The notes under the pieces: model-generated
What the model saw: only the letters and a program-made list of their open reading frames with translations
Told to the model about the DNA's origin: nothing
Database searches by the model: none
Assembly: GCA_903885565.1 (NCBI GenBank)
Contig: CAISJI010000209.1
Location: 1 to 53,199, forward strand
DNA from: an uncultured Planctomycetaceae bacterium
GTDB taxonomy: Bacteria; Planctomycetota; Planctomycetia; Pirellulales; UBA1268
DNA: 53,199 nt
Direction: 5' to 3'
Shown here: positions 6,757-15,093 of the stretch, piece by piece
How positions within the stretch are numbered: position 1 is the stretch's first letter
Layout of the letters: each line of letters begins with the position of its first letter
Program-made: the position numbers and the translations under genes

Positions 6757-8544
6757 ATGGATACCCTCTGGCTGGCAGCGAACTGGCAGGCCCTGTTGAC
6801 GGCTGCAGTGGTCCTCGGAACGGTGTTCAATTTGCTGGTGGGGCAGCGGGCCCCCGACATGGTGATGATCGGGGCCACGGTGCTGCTGCTGGCAGCCGGA
6901 GTGCTCACCCCGGCCGAAACCTTCCAGGGGATGGCCAACGAGGGGATGCTGACGGTGGCGGCGCTGTTTGTGGTGGCCGCGGCCATCGAGCGCACAGGAG
7001 CGCTCGCGGCGGTGGTCGATCGGGCGCTGGGGCGGCCACAGTCGCTCGCCTCGGCCCAGCTGCGCACCATGCTCGGGCCGGCGGTGGTTTCGGCATTCAT
7101 GAACAACACGCCGGTGGTGGCCCTGATGGTGCCGGCGATCCGCGACTGGGCAAAAAAACATCGCCTCAGCGTCTCAAAACTGCTGATGCCGATGAACGAT
7201 GCGGTGGTCCTCGGCGGCCTCTGCACGCTGATCGGCACGAGCACCAATGTGGTGGTCAGCGGATTGGTCGCAGCGAAGACCGGCCACCCGCTGGGGATGT
7301 TTGATATCACCTGGCTGGGTGTGCCTCTTCTGGCAGCGGGCATGGTCTATCTGGTGATCGCCAGCAAGTATCTGCTCGTCGACCGGCGCCCCGCCGTCAG
7401 CCAGGCGGATGATCCGCGGCAGTATTCGCTGGAGATGCTGGTGGAACCGAACAGCCCCTTGGTGGGCCGGTCGATTGAGGAGGCGGGCCTGCGCGGCCTC
7501 GACGGCCTGTTTCTCATGGAGATCGACCGGGGGGGGCATGTGATCGCGGCCGTTTCCCCGAGCGAGCGGCTGGAGGCGGGCGATCGGCTGGTGTTTGTTG
7601 GGGTGGTCGAATCGGTCGTGGAGCTGCAGAAAATCCGCGGCCTGCGCCCCGCCAACGACCAGGTTTTTCAGCTCGACGACCCGCGTTCCGAGCGGGTGTT
7701 GGTGGAGGCGGTGGTCTCCAATACATGCCCGTTTTTGGGGCGTGAAATCCGCGAAGGACGCTTTCGCTCCACTTACGATGCGGTGGTGATTGCCGTCGCG
7801 AGAAATGGCGAACGCCTCAAGCAGAAGATCGGCGATATCCGTCTTGAGGCGGGCGACACGCTCCTGCTGGAAACAAGCGTTGCCTTTCGGGAGCGGCAGC
7901 GGTCCAACCGGGATTTCTATCTGGTGAGCGAAGTTCGCGGGTCGACGCCGCCGCGGCACGATCGGGCGTGGATCGCCTGCGCGACACTCGTGGCGATGGT
8001 GCTGGCAGCGGCGCTGGAAATCGTGCCGATGTCGGCGGCCGCCTTTGTGGCGGCAGCGGTAGTGATCTGCACCCACTGCATCACACCGAATGAGGCCCGC
8101 AAATCGATCGAGTGGGAATCGCTCTTTTTGATCGCCGCGAGCTTTGGCCTGGCACGGGCGATGGAAAAAACAGGACTGGCTGAACTGATCGCCCACAGCA
8201 CGATCAGTGCCGCCGGCGAACATCCTCAGGCCCTGCTGGCCGCCATCTATCTGGTGACGATGGTGTTTACCGAACTGATGAGCAACAACGCCGCTGCGGT
8301 GCTCGTCTTCCCGATCGCCTGGCAGACCGCTGCCGATCTGGGGGTCAACCCGATGCCGTTTGTCATGGCGGTGACAGTGGCGGCGAGCTGCGGATTTGCC
8401 ACACCGATGGGCTATCAGACGAATCTGATGGTCTATGGGCCCGGCGGCTACAAGTTTTCCGACTACGTGCGCTTTGGCGGCCCGCTCAATCTGCTGGTGA
8501 TGGCGGTCACCGTGCTCCTGGCCCCGCTCATCTGGCCGTTTTGA
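6757..8544 (+). CDS. SLC13-family anion permease with two TrkA_C (RCK_C) domains
   Basis: This 595-residue protein has two groups of membrane helices, roughly 10-190 and 400-595, around a cytoplasmic insert. The first half has the SLC13/DASS-type signature NNTPVVALMVPAIRDWA and LCTLIGTSTNVVVSGLV; the second has TELMSNNAAAVLVFPIA and GFATPMGYQTNLMVYGPGGY, the paired anion/sodium-binding hairpins. Two TrkA_C domains (about 215-300 and 310-385; each with an EAGDRLVFVG/EAGDTLLLE core) lie in between. Members with this layout are often sulfate or dicarboxylate carriers. The cysPTWA operon follows on the same strand, which favours sulfate, by inference only. A rho-independent terminator lies 220 bp after the stop. 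No strong Shine-Dalgarno is visible before the ATG. Confidence 0.88.
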   Translation: MDTLWLAANWQALLTAAVVLGTVFNLLVGQRAPDMVMIGATVLLLAAGVLTPAETFQGMANEGMLTVAALFVVAAAIERTGALAAVVDRALGRPQSLASAQLRTMLGPAVVSAFMNNTPVVALMVPAIRDWAKKHRLSVSKLLMPMNDAVVLGGLCTLIGTSTNVVVSGLVAAKTGHPLGMFDITWLGVPLLAAGMVYLVIASKYLLVDRRPAVSQADDPRQYSLEMLVEPNSPLVGRSIEEAGLRGLDGLFLMEIDRGGHVIAAVSPSERLEAGDRLVFVGVVESVVELQKIRGLRPANDQVFQLDDPRSERVLVEAVVSNTCPFLGREIREGRFRSTYDAVVIAVARNGERLKQKIGDIRLEAGDTLLLETSVAFRERQRSNRDFYLVSEVRGSTPPRHDRAWIACATLVAMVLAAALEIVPMSAAAFVAAAVVICTHCITPNEARKSIEWESLFLIAASFGLARAMEKTGLAELIAHSTISAAGEHPQALLAAIYLVTMVFTELMSNNAAAVLVFPIAWQTAADLGVNPMPFVMAVTVAASCGFATPMGYQTNLMVYGPGGYKFSDYVRFGGPLNLLVMAVTVLLAPLIWPF

Positions 8545-8623
8545 ACGGCTGGCAGGGCTTTGTGAGCGGCAGCGACGAGAACCTTGCCCCCTCAGGCCAC
8601 GCTTCAGGATCGTCGGATGATCG

Positions 8624-8764
8624 CTATGTTTCCTCGCGCTGCCTGAGCGCGGCCAAGGCCCGCTGATAGGCTTCGCGATAGACCTCGCTGGCGGCCAGGG
8701 CAGCCGCCACACAGCCCGGCACGGCGAGCACCGCCAATTTCCCGTGGCATGCCGTCTCGCTCAC
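8624..8764 (-). CDS. Possible small protein, 46 residues, unknown
   Basis: A GTG at 8764 opens a 46-codon frame (VSETACHGKLAVLAVPG, then an Ala-rich amphipathic segment ending YREAYQRALAALRQREET). Third codon positions are strongly G/C like the neighbouring genes, and the peptide has a helical, charged C-terminus, so it looks more like coding DNA than a shadow. Against it: the SLC13 terminator hairpin lies on top of its 5' end, no clear ribosome-binding site is seen, and I recognise no family. The frame can also be extended upstream to 8848, but that part looks non-coding. Confidence 0.3.
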   Translation of the reverse strand: MSETACHGKLAVLAVPGCVAAALAASEVYREAYQRALAALRQREET

Positions 8765-8804
8765 CCCGCCCCGGAGCCTCTCCCGGGCGGGGTTTTTTGT
8801 TTTT
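8763..8804 (+). terminator. Rho-independent terminator downstream of the SLC13 gene
   Basis: A perfect 9-bp stem (ACCCCGCCC at 8763-8771, GGGCGGGGT at 8785-8793) with a 13-base loop is followed by a T-rich run (8793-8804). It separates the SLC13 permease from the cysP promoter that begins 20 bp later. Confidence 0.85.
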
Positions 8805-8824
8805 AAGCAAGAAAAGTCATCATG

Positions 8825-8853
8825 TTGACGATCTTTATGCGTAAGCACATAAT
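8825..8853 (+). promoter_or_regulatory. Sigma-70-type promoter of the cysP operon
   Basis: TTGACG at 8825-8830 and CATAAT at 8848-8853 are separated by exactly 17 bp in an A/T-rich island between the terminator and cysP. The CATAAT -10 is also used at 47661 and 28615 in this window. The predicted leader to the cysP ATG is about 45 bases. Confidence 0.72.
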
Positions 8854-8868
8854 CATCACCATGATGAT
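8852..8868 (+). promoter_or_regulatory. Inverted repeat at the cysP transcription start, candidate operator
   Basis: ATCATCA and TGATGAT form 7-bp arms around three bases, overlapping the end of the -10 box and the predicted +1. A repressor bound here would block transcription of the sulfate-uptake genes. The regulator is not identified and none is encoded next to it. Confidence 0.4.
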
Positions 8869-8904
8869 CATCTTATTTCGTAACAAAAAAGTGTGGTTTT
8901 CACC

Positions 8905-9987
8905 ATGAAAAACAGCTCTCCACCCAACAAATCGACAGCAAAACAACCCCTTTTCTGGAACCTTGTCCGGAACATGGCCCTCGGGATTGCCTTGGCCTTT
9001 GGATGCCTGGGCTGCTCCGGACAGGCCCCTCAGGGGGAGGGCAAGCCGACCAGGGTTGAGCTGCTCAACGTCTCCTACGACCCCACTCGGGAACTCTATC
9101 GCGACATCAATGCCGCCTTCGTCAGCCACTATGCCAAGGAGCATGGCACAGAGGTTTCCATCAAGCAGTCGCATGCCAGTTCGGGGGGCCAATCGCGGGC
9201 CGTGATCGACGGTCTCGATGCCGACGTGGTGACGCTGGCGACCTGGCCCGACGTCGAGGCGATCGCCAAGGCGAAACTGATCAGGCCCGACTGGCAAAAC
9301 CGGTTTGACAACGCCTCCGTGCCCTACCACTCCGTCGTGGTGTTTGTGGTGCGCAAGGGCAACCCCAAGCAGATTGCCGACTGGGCCGATCTGAATCGCG
9401 GGGACATCTCGATCATCACCCCCAATCCAAAAACCTCCGGCAATGGCAAATACAGTTTCTTGGCCGCTTGGGGCGCAGCCCTGGCCGCGGGGGGCAGCGA
9501 GGAGGACGCCAGGAAGTTTGTGGCCGCGATCTACAAGCGCACCCCGGTTCTCGACACCGGCGCCCGGGCCGCCACGGCCACGTTCTCCCAGAAGGGGATC
9601 GGCGATGTGCACCTGACATTTGAGAATGAGGCGCACCTCGAAGTGGCGGAGTCGAAAGGGACGCTCGAAATCGTCTATCCGCGCCGCTCGATCCGCGTCG
9701 ATCCGCCGGTGGCCGTTGTCGACACCAACGTCGACAGCAAGGGCACTCGGCATGCCGCGGAGGCCTACCTTGGATTTCTCTACTCGCCAGAGGGACAGGC
9801 GATCATCGCCCGCCACCACTACCGCCCCTGGCACGGAGCTACCGGGAGCACGCCGCCCGCAGATCTTCCCAATATCGAACTCTTCGACGTCACCTTTGTG
9901 GCGGGCTCATGGGACAACGCCATGCAGAAATTCTTCGGCGAGGGAGGGGCGTTTGACGCCATCTACCAGCCGGGAGCCGGCACATGA
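8905..9987 (+). CDS. cysP: Sulfate ABC transporter substrate-binding lipoprotein
   Basis: The ATG at 8905 (MKNSSPPNK) is preferred over the GTG at 8893; it gives 360 residues. A basic N-terminus and a hydrophobic stretch end in FGCLGCSGQ (about 32-40), a lipoprotein-type signal. The mature protein follows the Sbp/CysP pattern: LLNVSYDPTRELYRDINAAF, IKQSHASSGGQSRAVIDGL, ADVVTLATWPDV, PYHSVVVFVVRKGNPK, ITPNPKTSGNGKYSFLAAWG, and ENEAHLE. These segments supply the sulfate-binding loops at helix N-termini. It would capture periplasmic sulfate or thiosulfate and deliver it to CysTW. It opens the operon cysP-cysT-cysW-cysA-yezD and overlaps cysT by 4 bp (ATGA). Sulfate versus thiosulfate preference cannot be read from the sequence. 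Confidence 0.93.
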   Translation: MKNSSPPNKSTAKQPLFWNLVRNMALGIALAFGCLGCSGQAPQGEGKPTRVELLNVSYDPTRELYRDINAAFVSHYAKEHGTEVSIKQSHASSGGQSRAVIDGLDADVVTLATWPDVEAIAKAKLIRPDWQNRFDNASVPYHSVVVFVVRKGNPKQIADWADLNRGDISIITPNPKTSGNGKYSFLAAWGAALAAGGSEEDARKFVAAIYKRTPVLDTGARAATATFSQKGIGDVHLTFENEAHLEVAESKGTLEIVYPRRSIRVDPPVAVVDTNVDSKGTRHAAEAYLGFLYSPEGQAIIARHHYRPWHGATGSTPPADLPNIELFDVTFVAGSWDNAMQKFFGEGGAFDAIYQPGAGT

Positions 9988-10817
9988 TGCGCCCCCGCTC
10001 ACAGCCAGCCAGCGTATTGCCCGGCTTTTCTGTCAGCGCCTCCATCACGGCATTGGTGGTGACGGCGCTGATCATCCTGCCCTTGGCAGTGCTCGTGTTT
10101 CGCGCCGCCTCACTCGGCCCGGCGGGGTTTTTGGCTGCCGCGTGGACGCCCCGGGCCCGAGCCGCCTACGCGGTGTCTCTCGGAGCTTCGGTGGCGGCTG
10201 CCTGCATCAGTTCTGTGCTCGGATTGCTGGTGGCCTGGGTGCTGGTGCGGATCAAGTTTCCCGGCCGGCGGTTGCTCGACGCCCTGGTGGACGTGCCGCT
10301 GGCGCTGCCCACCGCCGTGGCAGGACTCGTCTACTCCACGCTCTATGTTGAGCGTGGCTGGCTGGGACAGTATCTGGTGCCCCTGGGGATTCAGGGAGCC
10401 TATTCGCGGCTGGGGATCGTGCTGGTGCTGGTGTTCGTGAGCCTGCCCTTTGCGATCCGCGTTGTGCAGCCTGTTTTGGAGAGCCTCGACAGCGACACCG
10501 AGGAGGCAGCCCGCCTGCTGGGAGCCTCGCGTCTGCAGACTTTTCTACGCGTGATTCTGCCCGCGATCCTCCCGGCAGCAGCCACCGGCTTCGCTCTGGC
10601 ACTCGCCCGGGCTCTGGGTGAATACGGCTCGGTGGTGTTCATCTCGGGCAACATGCCGTTCAAAACCGAGATCGCGCCGGTGTTGATCGTGTCGCGGTTG
10701 GAGGAATTCGCCTATGCGGAGGCGACGGCGATTGCGGTGGTCCTGCTGGCGATCTCGCTGACGCTGCTGGTGATTGTGAATCTTCTGCAGCAGCGTCTGG
10801 CCCAGAACGCCCAATAA
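9984..10817 (+). CDS. cysT: Sulfate ABC transporter permease CysT
   Basis: The product is 277 residues with six predicted membrane helices and the binding-protein-dependent permease signature EEAARLLGASRLQTFLRVILPAI, whose EAA loop contacts CysA. The LPTAVAGLVYSTLY, GLPF-like FVSLPFAIRVVQPVLES and ALGEYGSVVFISGNMP stretches are typical of CysT/CysU. It overlaps cysP by 4 bp and is followed by cysW after 27 bp, so the two permeases are very probably made together as the membrane heterodimer. Confidence 0.93.
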   Translation: MMRPRSQPASVLPGFSVSASITALVVTALIILPLAVLVFRAASLGPAGFLAAAWTPRARAAYAVSLGASVAAACISSVLGLLVAWVLVRIKFPGRRLLDALVDVPLALPTAVAGLVYSTLYVERGWLGQYLVPLGIQGAYSRLGIVLVLVFVSLPFAIRVVQPVLESLDSDTEEAARLLGASRLQTFLRVILPAILPAAATGFALALARALGEYGSVVFISGNMPFKTEIAPVLIVSRLEEFAYAEATAIAVVLLAISLTLLVIVNLLQQRLAQNAQ

Positions 10818-10844
10818 CGCCTCGGCTCACGCCCGGATCTTTTT

Positions 10845-11732
10845 ATGGCCAACACCCTCCCCACCAAGCCTGGCCGCACACCGCTCGATGCGCTGCTGGT
10901 GACAGGCGCCGTCGCCACGATTGGCCTGCTGATTGTGGTGCCGCTGGCGAGCGTCTTTGCCGAGGCCTTTTCGCAGGGGCCGCAGGCCTGGTGGGAAGCG
11001 ATCGCGCACGATCCTGACACCCGCCATGCCATCTGGCTGTCGCTGACGGTGGCCCCGGTAGCTGTCGCGTTTAACACGGTCTTTGGCATCGCGGCTGCGT
11101 GGCTGGTGGCCCGGTTCCGGTTTCCGGGGCGAACGCTGCTGGTGGCTCTGTTTGACGTCCCCTTTTCGGTTTCTCCGGTGGTGGCTGGGCTGGCGTTAGT
11201 GCTGATCTTCGGCCGGCAGGGCATTCTCGGGCCGACGCTCGCCTGGCTGGCGATGAAGGTGATTTTTGCCTGGCCGGGGCTGGTGCTGGCCACGACGTTT
11301 GTCACGCTGCCGCTGGTGGTGCGGGAACTGATCCCGGTGATGGAGGCGATCGGCCCCGAAGAGGAACTGGCGGCAGTGAGCCTGGGGGCCAACGGCTGGC
11401 AGGTGTTTTGGCGCGTGACGCTCCCCAACATCCGCTGGGCCCTGCTGCATGGGATCGTGCTGGCCAACGCCCGGGCGATGGGGGAATTCGGGGCGGTGTA
11501 TGTCGTCAGCGGCCACATCGCCGGCGCCACCGACACGATGCCGCTGCGCGTCGAAAAACTGTTTCAGGAATACCGAACCCCCGCCTCGATGGCCGTTGCC
11601 AGCGTGCTGGCAGCCTTGGCGCTGGTCACGCTGGTGGCCAAGGTGGTGATTGAGCGGCGACTGGAGGCCGAGTCGCGCGACCTGGCCGCCGTGCGGAATG
11701 TGGCTGCGAAATCAGATCCCTCACCCTCGTAA
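10845..11732 (+). CDS. cysW: Sulfate ABC transporter permease CysW
   Basis: This is the second permease subunit, 295 residues. It shares the permease fold with cysT but has CysW-type segments: [87 protein letters not shown] (EAA loop) and [19 protein letters not shown]. Six membrane helices are apparent and the C-terminus is charged and cytoplasmic. It lies 11 bp before cysA. Confidence 0.93.
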   Translation: MANTLPTKPGRTPLDALLVTGAVATIGLLIVVPLASVFAEAFSQGPQAWWEAIAHDPDTRHAIWLSLTVAPVAVAFNTVFGIAAAWLVARFRFPGRTLLVALFDVPFSVSPVVAGLALVLIFGRQGILGPTLAWLAMKVIFAWPGLVLATTFVTLPLVVRELIPVMEAIGPEEELAAVSLGANGWQVFWRVTLPNIRWALLHGIVLANARAMGEFGAVYVVSGHIAGATDTMPLRVEKLFQEYRTPASMAVASVLAALALVTLVAKVVIERRLEAESRDLAAVRNVAAKSDPSPS

Positions 11733-11743
11733 GCAGGCATCCC

Positions 11744-12850
11744 ATGAGCATCCATATCCGCGGCGTTTCCAAGAAATTCGGTTCGTTTCAGGCGCTCGAT
11801 AATGTCTCGCTGGAAGTGCCCCACGGCACGCTGCTGGCACTCCTTGGCCCCTCCGGATCGGGCAAGACGACGCTGTTGCGCATCATCGCCGGTCTCGAAT
11901 GGCCCGACGCTGGGCGGATTGAGGAGGACGGGGCCGATGTCACCGACCGGCATGCCCGCCACCGGGAGGTGGGGTTTGTGTTTCAGCACTACGCGCTGTT
12001 TCGCCATATGAGCGTGTTTGAGAATGTGGCCTTCGGCCTGCGGGTGCGGAAAACTCCCGATGCCGAGGTGCGAGCGCGGGTGGATGAGCTACTCCATCTG
12101 GTGCGGCTGGATGGCCTGGGAAACCGCAAGCCGGCCCAGCTCTCCGGCGGCCAGCGTCAGCGGGTGGCCCTGGCCCGAGCGCTTGCCATTCGGCCAAAAA
12201 TTCTCCTGCTCGACGAACCCTTCGGCGCCCTCGACGCCAAAGTGCGGGTGGAGCTGCGGCAGTGGCTGCGCCGGCTGCATGACGAAATCGGCATGACGAG
12301 CGTGTTTGTGACGCACGACCAGGAGGAGGCGTTTGAGCTGGCCGATGAGGTGGTGGTGATGAATCAGGGGAAGATCGAGCAGCAGGGCACGCCCGACGAG
12401 GTCTTCGAGCAGCCCGCCACGCCATTCGTCATCGACTTCCTCGGCAACGTCAATGTGTTCCACGGAAGGGTGGAGAATGGCCGGGCCTTCTGGCATGGCG
12501 TGCCGATCGCCTATCCCGACTATCCCCACGCCCAGGCCCGCCCGGCCCGCGTCTACCTGCGTCCCCACGAACTCGATATCGCCCGGCTCGCCGCCACCGG
12601 CTCGCCAGCTGGCCAAAACCCCAACCACTCAGCCGGTGAGGAGCCGAGCTTGTTGGCCGAGGTGCTGCGGGTGTCGCGGAGTGGGCCGCTCACGCGGATC
12701 ACCTGCCAACCGCACAACTCCAGCGGCGAACTGCATGTCGATCTGCCCACCGCCACGGCCCGCGACCATAGCTTCCAGCCGGGAGAAACGGTGGCGATCA
12801 CCCCGCGGAATGTCCGCGTGTTTCTCCCCGATCCCGAATACGTGATTTGA
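11744..12850 (+). CDS. cysA: Sulfate ABC transporter ATP-binding protein CysA
   Basis: This 368-residue ATPase has Walker [10 protein letters not shown] (35-43), the signature [15 protein letters not shown], Walker [13 protein letters not shown], and the switch His in [11 protein letters not shown]-terminal TOBE-like domain follows (from about residue 235), with [10 protein letters not shown] and [10 protein letters not shown] typical of CysA. It powers sulfate import through CysTW. An insertion between about residues 290 and 305 ([18 protein letters not shown]) looks like a lineage-specific loop. The yezD start lies 53 bp after the stop. Confidence 0.94.
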   Translation: MSIHIRGVSKKFGSFQALDNVSLEVPHGTLLALLGPSGSGKTTLLRIIAGLEWPDAGRIEEDGADVTDRHARHREVGFVFQHYALFRHMSVFENVAFGLRVRKTPDAEVRARVDELLHLVRLDGLGNRKPAQLSGGQRQRVALARALAIRPKILLLDEPFGALDAKVRVELRQWLRRLHDEIGMTSVFVTHDQEEAFELADEVVVMNQGKIEQQGTPDEVFEQPATPFVIDFLGNVNVFHGRVENGRAFWHGVPIAYPDYPHAQARPARVYLRPHELDIARLAATGSPAGQNPNHSAGEEPSLLAEVLRVSRSGPLTRITCQPHNSSGELHVDLPTATARDHSFQPGETVAITPRNVRVFLPDPEYVI

Positions 12851-12903
12851 GTGTGTTGTGTTTTGCTCCCGCAGCATTTCCGATTCCAGCGAGGAACGTA
12901 GCC

Positions 12904-13119
12904 ATGCCAGCCTCACCCGATGATTCTTCCCTGCCCGCCGGCGATCGGGCCGCCCCCCGCGGCGACGGCGCCAGCAAACCAGCCCCCCACCCCCCTGCCC
13001 TGGAGCGGATCGAAGAGGCGCTCCGCGGCCTCCGCTTCGGGTCGGTGCTGGCAATCGTGCAGGACGGCGTGGTGGTGCAGATCGAGCGCACCGAAAAGCT
13101 GCGCCTTGCGTCGCGCTAG
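12904..13119 (+). CDS. yezD: YezD-family (DUF2292) small protein
   Basis: The ATG at 12904 is preceded by AGGA about 10 bases upstream and gives 71 residues. The N-terminal 35 residues are Pro/Ala-rich and probably disordered. Residues about 37-68 (ALERIEEALRGLRFGSVLAI and VQDGVVVQIERTEKLRL) are the whole DUF2292/YezD domain. Small proteins of this family are often encoded with sulfate-assimilation genes, and here it is the last gene of a complete cysPTWA operon. Its biochemical role is not established. The longest version of the frame overlaps the end of cysA by 4 bp, but the inner start fits the ribosome-binding site better. Repeat copy 3 begins 6 bp after the stop. Confidence 0.85.
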   Translation: MPASPDDSSLPAGDRAAPRGDGASKPAPHPPALERIEEALRGLRFGSVLAIVQDGVVVQIERTEKLRLASR

Positions 13120-13125
13120 CTGTCT

Positions 13126-13361
13126 GCGGAAAAAGCCATCCCTGGCCTTTTTCCACGAAGTCGACCGCAGGAAACGCCCCCGTCGAGGGCCCGGCTGGCG
13201 TTTCCTGGGTCAACACCCGCCGCATCCCGCGGCGGATCACTTTATCCACAGCCTGCTAGACCGCATTCGGGATAGCCTGAGCGGCGAGTTGGTCCACCGG
13301 TGGGTGGAGGCGGAGGGAGCGGCGAACGCTTCGTGACCGCAGCGACGGGACTTTTGCCGCC
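13126..13361 (+). repeat. Dispersed three-hairpin element, copy 3 (modules A and B)
   Basis: Module A: H1 at 13128-13154 (arms GGAAAAAG/CTTTTTCC, loop core CCATCCCTGGC), long-form H2 at 13168-13207 (arms CAGGAAACGCC/GGCGTTTCCTG), H3 at 13217-13235 (arms CCGCCGC/GCGGCGG, loop ATCCC), tail CACTTTATCCACAGCCTGCT ending near 13257. About 50 bp later, module B (13306-13361) starts with GGCGGAGGGAGCGGCGAACG and ends ACTTTTGCCGCC, without the usual CCCGCAGCCG end. It lies just 3' of yezD in the same orientation. From 13362 to the next promoter there is no gene. Confidence 0.88.
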
Positions 13362-13514
13362 TTCTGAAACCCTTTCCCCGCCTGCAATCGAAGGCCATCT
13401 CTGGGCCTTGAGGCGGGATGGCGAACTTCTGCGGGTCTCTCCCGCCTGCCCTCATCCGGCAGAAACCCTCTAAAACAGCCATAAAACAGCGGAAATATTT
13501 TTTTTATGAAGATA

Positions 13515-13547
13515 TTGACCAAAACGATCGAATTGATAATCTATCAA
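13515..13547 (+). promoter_or_regulatory. Candidate promoter with overlapping palindrome upstream of the DUF1559 gene
   Basis: In a strongly A/T-rich stretch, TTGACC (13515-13520) is followed after 16 bp by TAATCT (13537-13542). A perfect palindrome, TTGATA-ATC-TATCAA (13533-13547), covers the proposed -10. It could be an operator for a dimeric regulator. The promoter call is weaker than that for cysP. Confidence 0.35.
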
Positions 13548-13649
13548 ACATCACCACAGCGATCGAGTTTGTGTTGTATCGATCTCTGGCGCGGTGATGA
13601 GGCTTGGCCGACCACCTGTTTTGGACCCCTACCAAAAGGAACTTTCCCC

Positions 13650-14816
13650 ATGTCAACCCGCCCCTTTCAGCCGACCCTCCGCCACGGCTTCACGCTGGTG
13701 GAACTGCTCGTGGTGATTGCCATCATCGGCACGCTTGTCGGGCTGCTGCTGCCCGCCGTGCAATCGGCCCGCGCTGCCGCGCAGCGGTCGTCCTGCACCA
13801 ACAACCTGAAGCAACTCGGTCTTGGCATTCAGAACTATGCCAGTGCCTTCAACGGGAATTTCCCCAACAGCTATCGCCCCAACAACGGCACCGCCCGCAT
13901 CTCGTGGGTCACCCGCGGGCTGACGTTCTATGAGGAGAAAAATCTGGCCGACAAGTTCGACCTCTCCCAGAACTGGAGTTCAACCACCGCCAGAACCGCC
14001 GGCGGCTTCCTGATCCCCAATGCCGTGCTGGCAATGACGCGGATCCCGGCGCTGGCCTGCCCCGCCACCCCGGAAGGCAGCCCTTTCGACGCCGATCCCG
14101 ACACTGGCTCGACTCCCTCCGGCTATCCCACCACGGCCACGGTTGCGACCGTGGCGAGCAGCGGAACCGCTTTCGGAACGACCGGCCTGTTCTGCGCCCC
14201 GACCGACTACTCGCCGACGACGTTTGTCGACGTCGGCCTGCAAAATGCAACTCCCGCATCGCCTGTCGACAACCTGGCCGACGTGGCCAATCCCAACCTG
14301 CAAGGAGCGCAGAAGGCGAGCCAGGGGGACGGCGCCATGCCGAAGGATTACAACGGCACCGTCAAGGCGAAGCTGAGCCAGATCCGCGACGGACTGTCGA
14401 AGACGATCGCCCTGGCGGAGAGCGCTGGCCGGCCCTTCCAGTACATCCGCGGCAAGCGGGCCGACGGGGGTGGGGTCGCCTTCCCGGCCCGCCGCGTCAA
14501 CGGTGGTGGCTGGGTGCGTCCGGCAAGTGACTTCGCGTTTGACGCCTCAGGCTCCGGTGCCGATGCCTCACCGTTTGGTGCTGGTGCCACACTGGCGATC
14601 AACAACACCAACGGCGAAAGCGTCGAAACGGCGACCTACAAGGGAACCAAGTACAACACGGAAGGAACTTCAGAGCCCTTCGCCTTCCATTTTGGCGCGG
14701 TCAACCACGCTTTCGCCGACGGCTCGGTGAAGGCGATCAGTGAAGGAGTGAGCATCCGCATCTATGCTGCTGCGGTCACCCGGGCGGGAACCGAGGCGCT
14801 CTCGCTGCCGGAGTGA
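13650..14816 (+). CDS. DUF1559 domain protein with type IV pilin-like N-terminus
   Basis: The ATG at 13650 follows AAGGA by about 10 bases and gives 388 residues. The N-terminus is a class III/pseudopilin signal: [34 protein letters not shown], with prepilin-peptidase cleavage after Gly and Glu at position +5. The DUF1559 (SBP_bac_10) body follows with [15 protein letters not shown] and the C-terminal [19 protein letters not shown], the H-X9-DG-like motif. Planctomycetes carry many such paralogues, thought to be exported by a pseudopilus-type system; individual functions are unknown. It is a single gene with its own candidate promoter and a strong terminator. A GspF-like gene lies 3 kb downstream but is not adjacent. 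Confidence 0.92.
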   Translation: MSTRPFQPTLRHGFTLVELLVVIAIIGTLVGLLLPAVQSARAAAQRSSCTNNLKQLGLGIQNYASAFNGNFPNSYRPNNGTARISWVTRGLTFYEEKNLADKFDLSQNWSSTTARTAGGFLIPNAVLAMTRIPALACPATPEGSPFDADPDTGSTPSGYPTTATVATVASSGTAFGTTGLFCAPTDYSPTTFVDVGLQNATPASPVDNLADVANPNLQGAQKASQGDGAMPKDYNGTVKAKLSQIRDGLSKTIALAESAGRPFQYIRGKRADGGGVAFPARRVNGGGWVRPASDFAFDASGSGADASPFGAGATLAINNTNGESVETATYKGTKYNTEGTSEPFAFHFGAVNHAFADGSVKAISEGVSIRIYAAAVTRAGTEALSLPE

Positions 14817-14883
14817 ACTGGCTGACGGCACAGCATCATGCTGGCAAGAGCCGGGGCTGAACCGAAAGAAAGACTTGTGGGCC

Positions 14884-14920
14884 GCCTGCTGCCGGATTCC
14901 GGGAGCAGGCGCCCCTTTTT
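14884..14920 (+). terminator. Rho-independent terminator of the DUF1559 gene
   Basis: GCCTGCT (14884-14890) pairs with AGCAGGC (14904-14910), with a further CCGG-ATT-CCGG hairpin inside. The stem is followed by GCCCC and five T (14916-14920). It lies 68 bp after the stop. Confidence 0.8.
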
Positions 14921-15093
14921 CGTGTCGATTTCAGGCCGCGCAGCAGGAGACGGCTGGTCACACGGCAAGGGCAGGCAGCCGGCCGTGACTTTCCAAACCC
15001 CCCGGCAAACCGTACCCTAACAGTTGGATTGGACGGCGTGTGCCCCTGCCTGCCCTGAGTGGCGGGCTCTCCGGCCGGCCCCGGAAAGCTGGC

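Noticed and set aside
7174-8712. 512-codon frame antisense to the SLC13 permease
   Set aside because: Shadow of a membrane-protein gene with conserved motifs; the antisense peptide is His/Arg-rich and off-family.
13126-13361. Integron attC sites or a CRISPR array as an explanation of the repeats
   Set aside because: Copies are kilobases apart between unrelated housekeeping genes, there is no integrase or cas gene, and the spacing is irregular.
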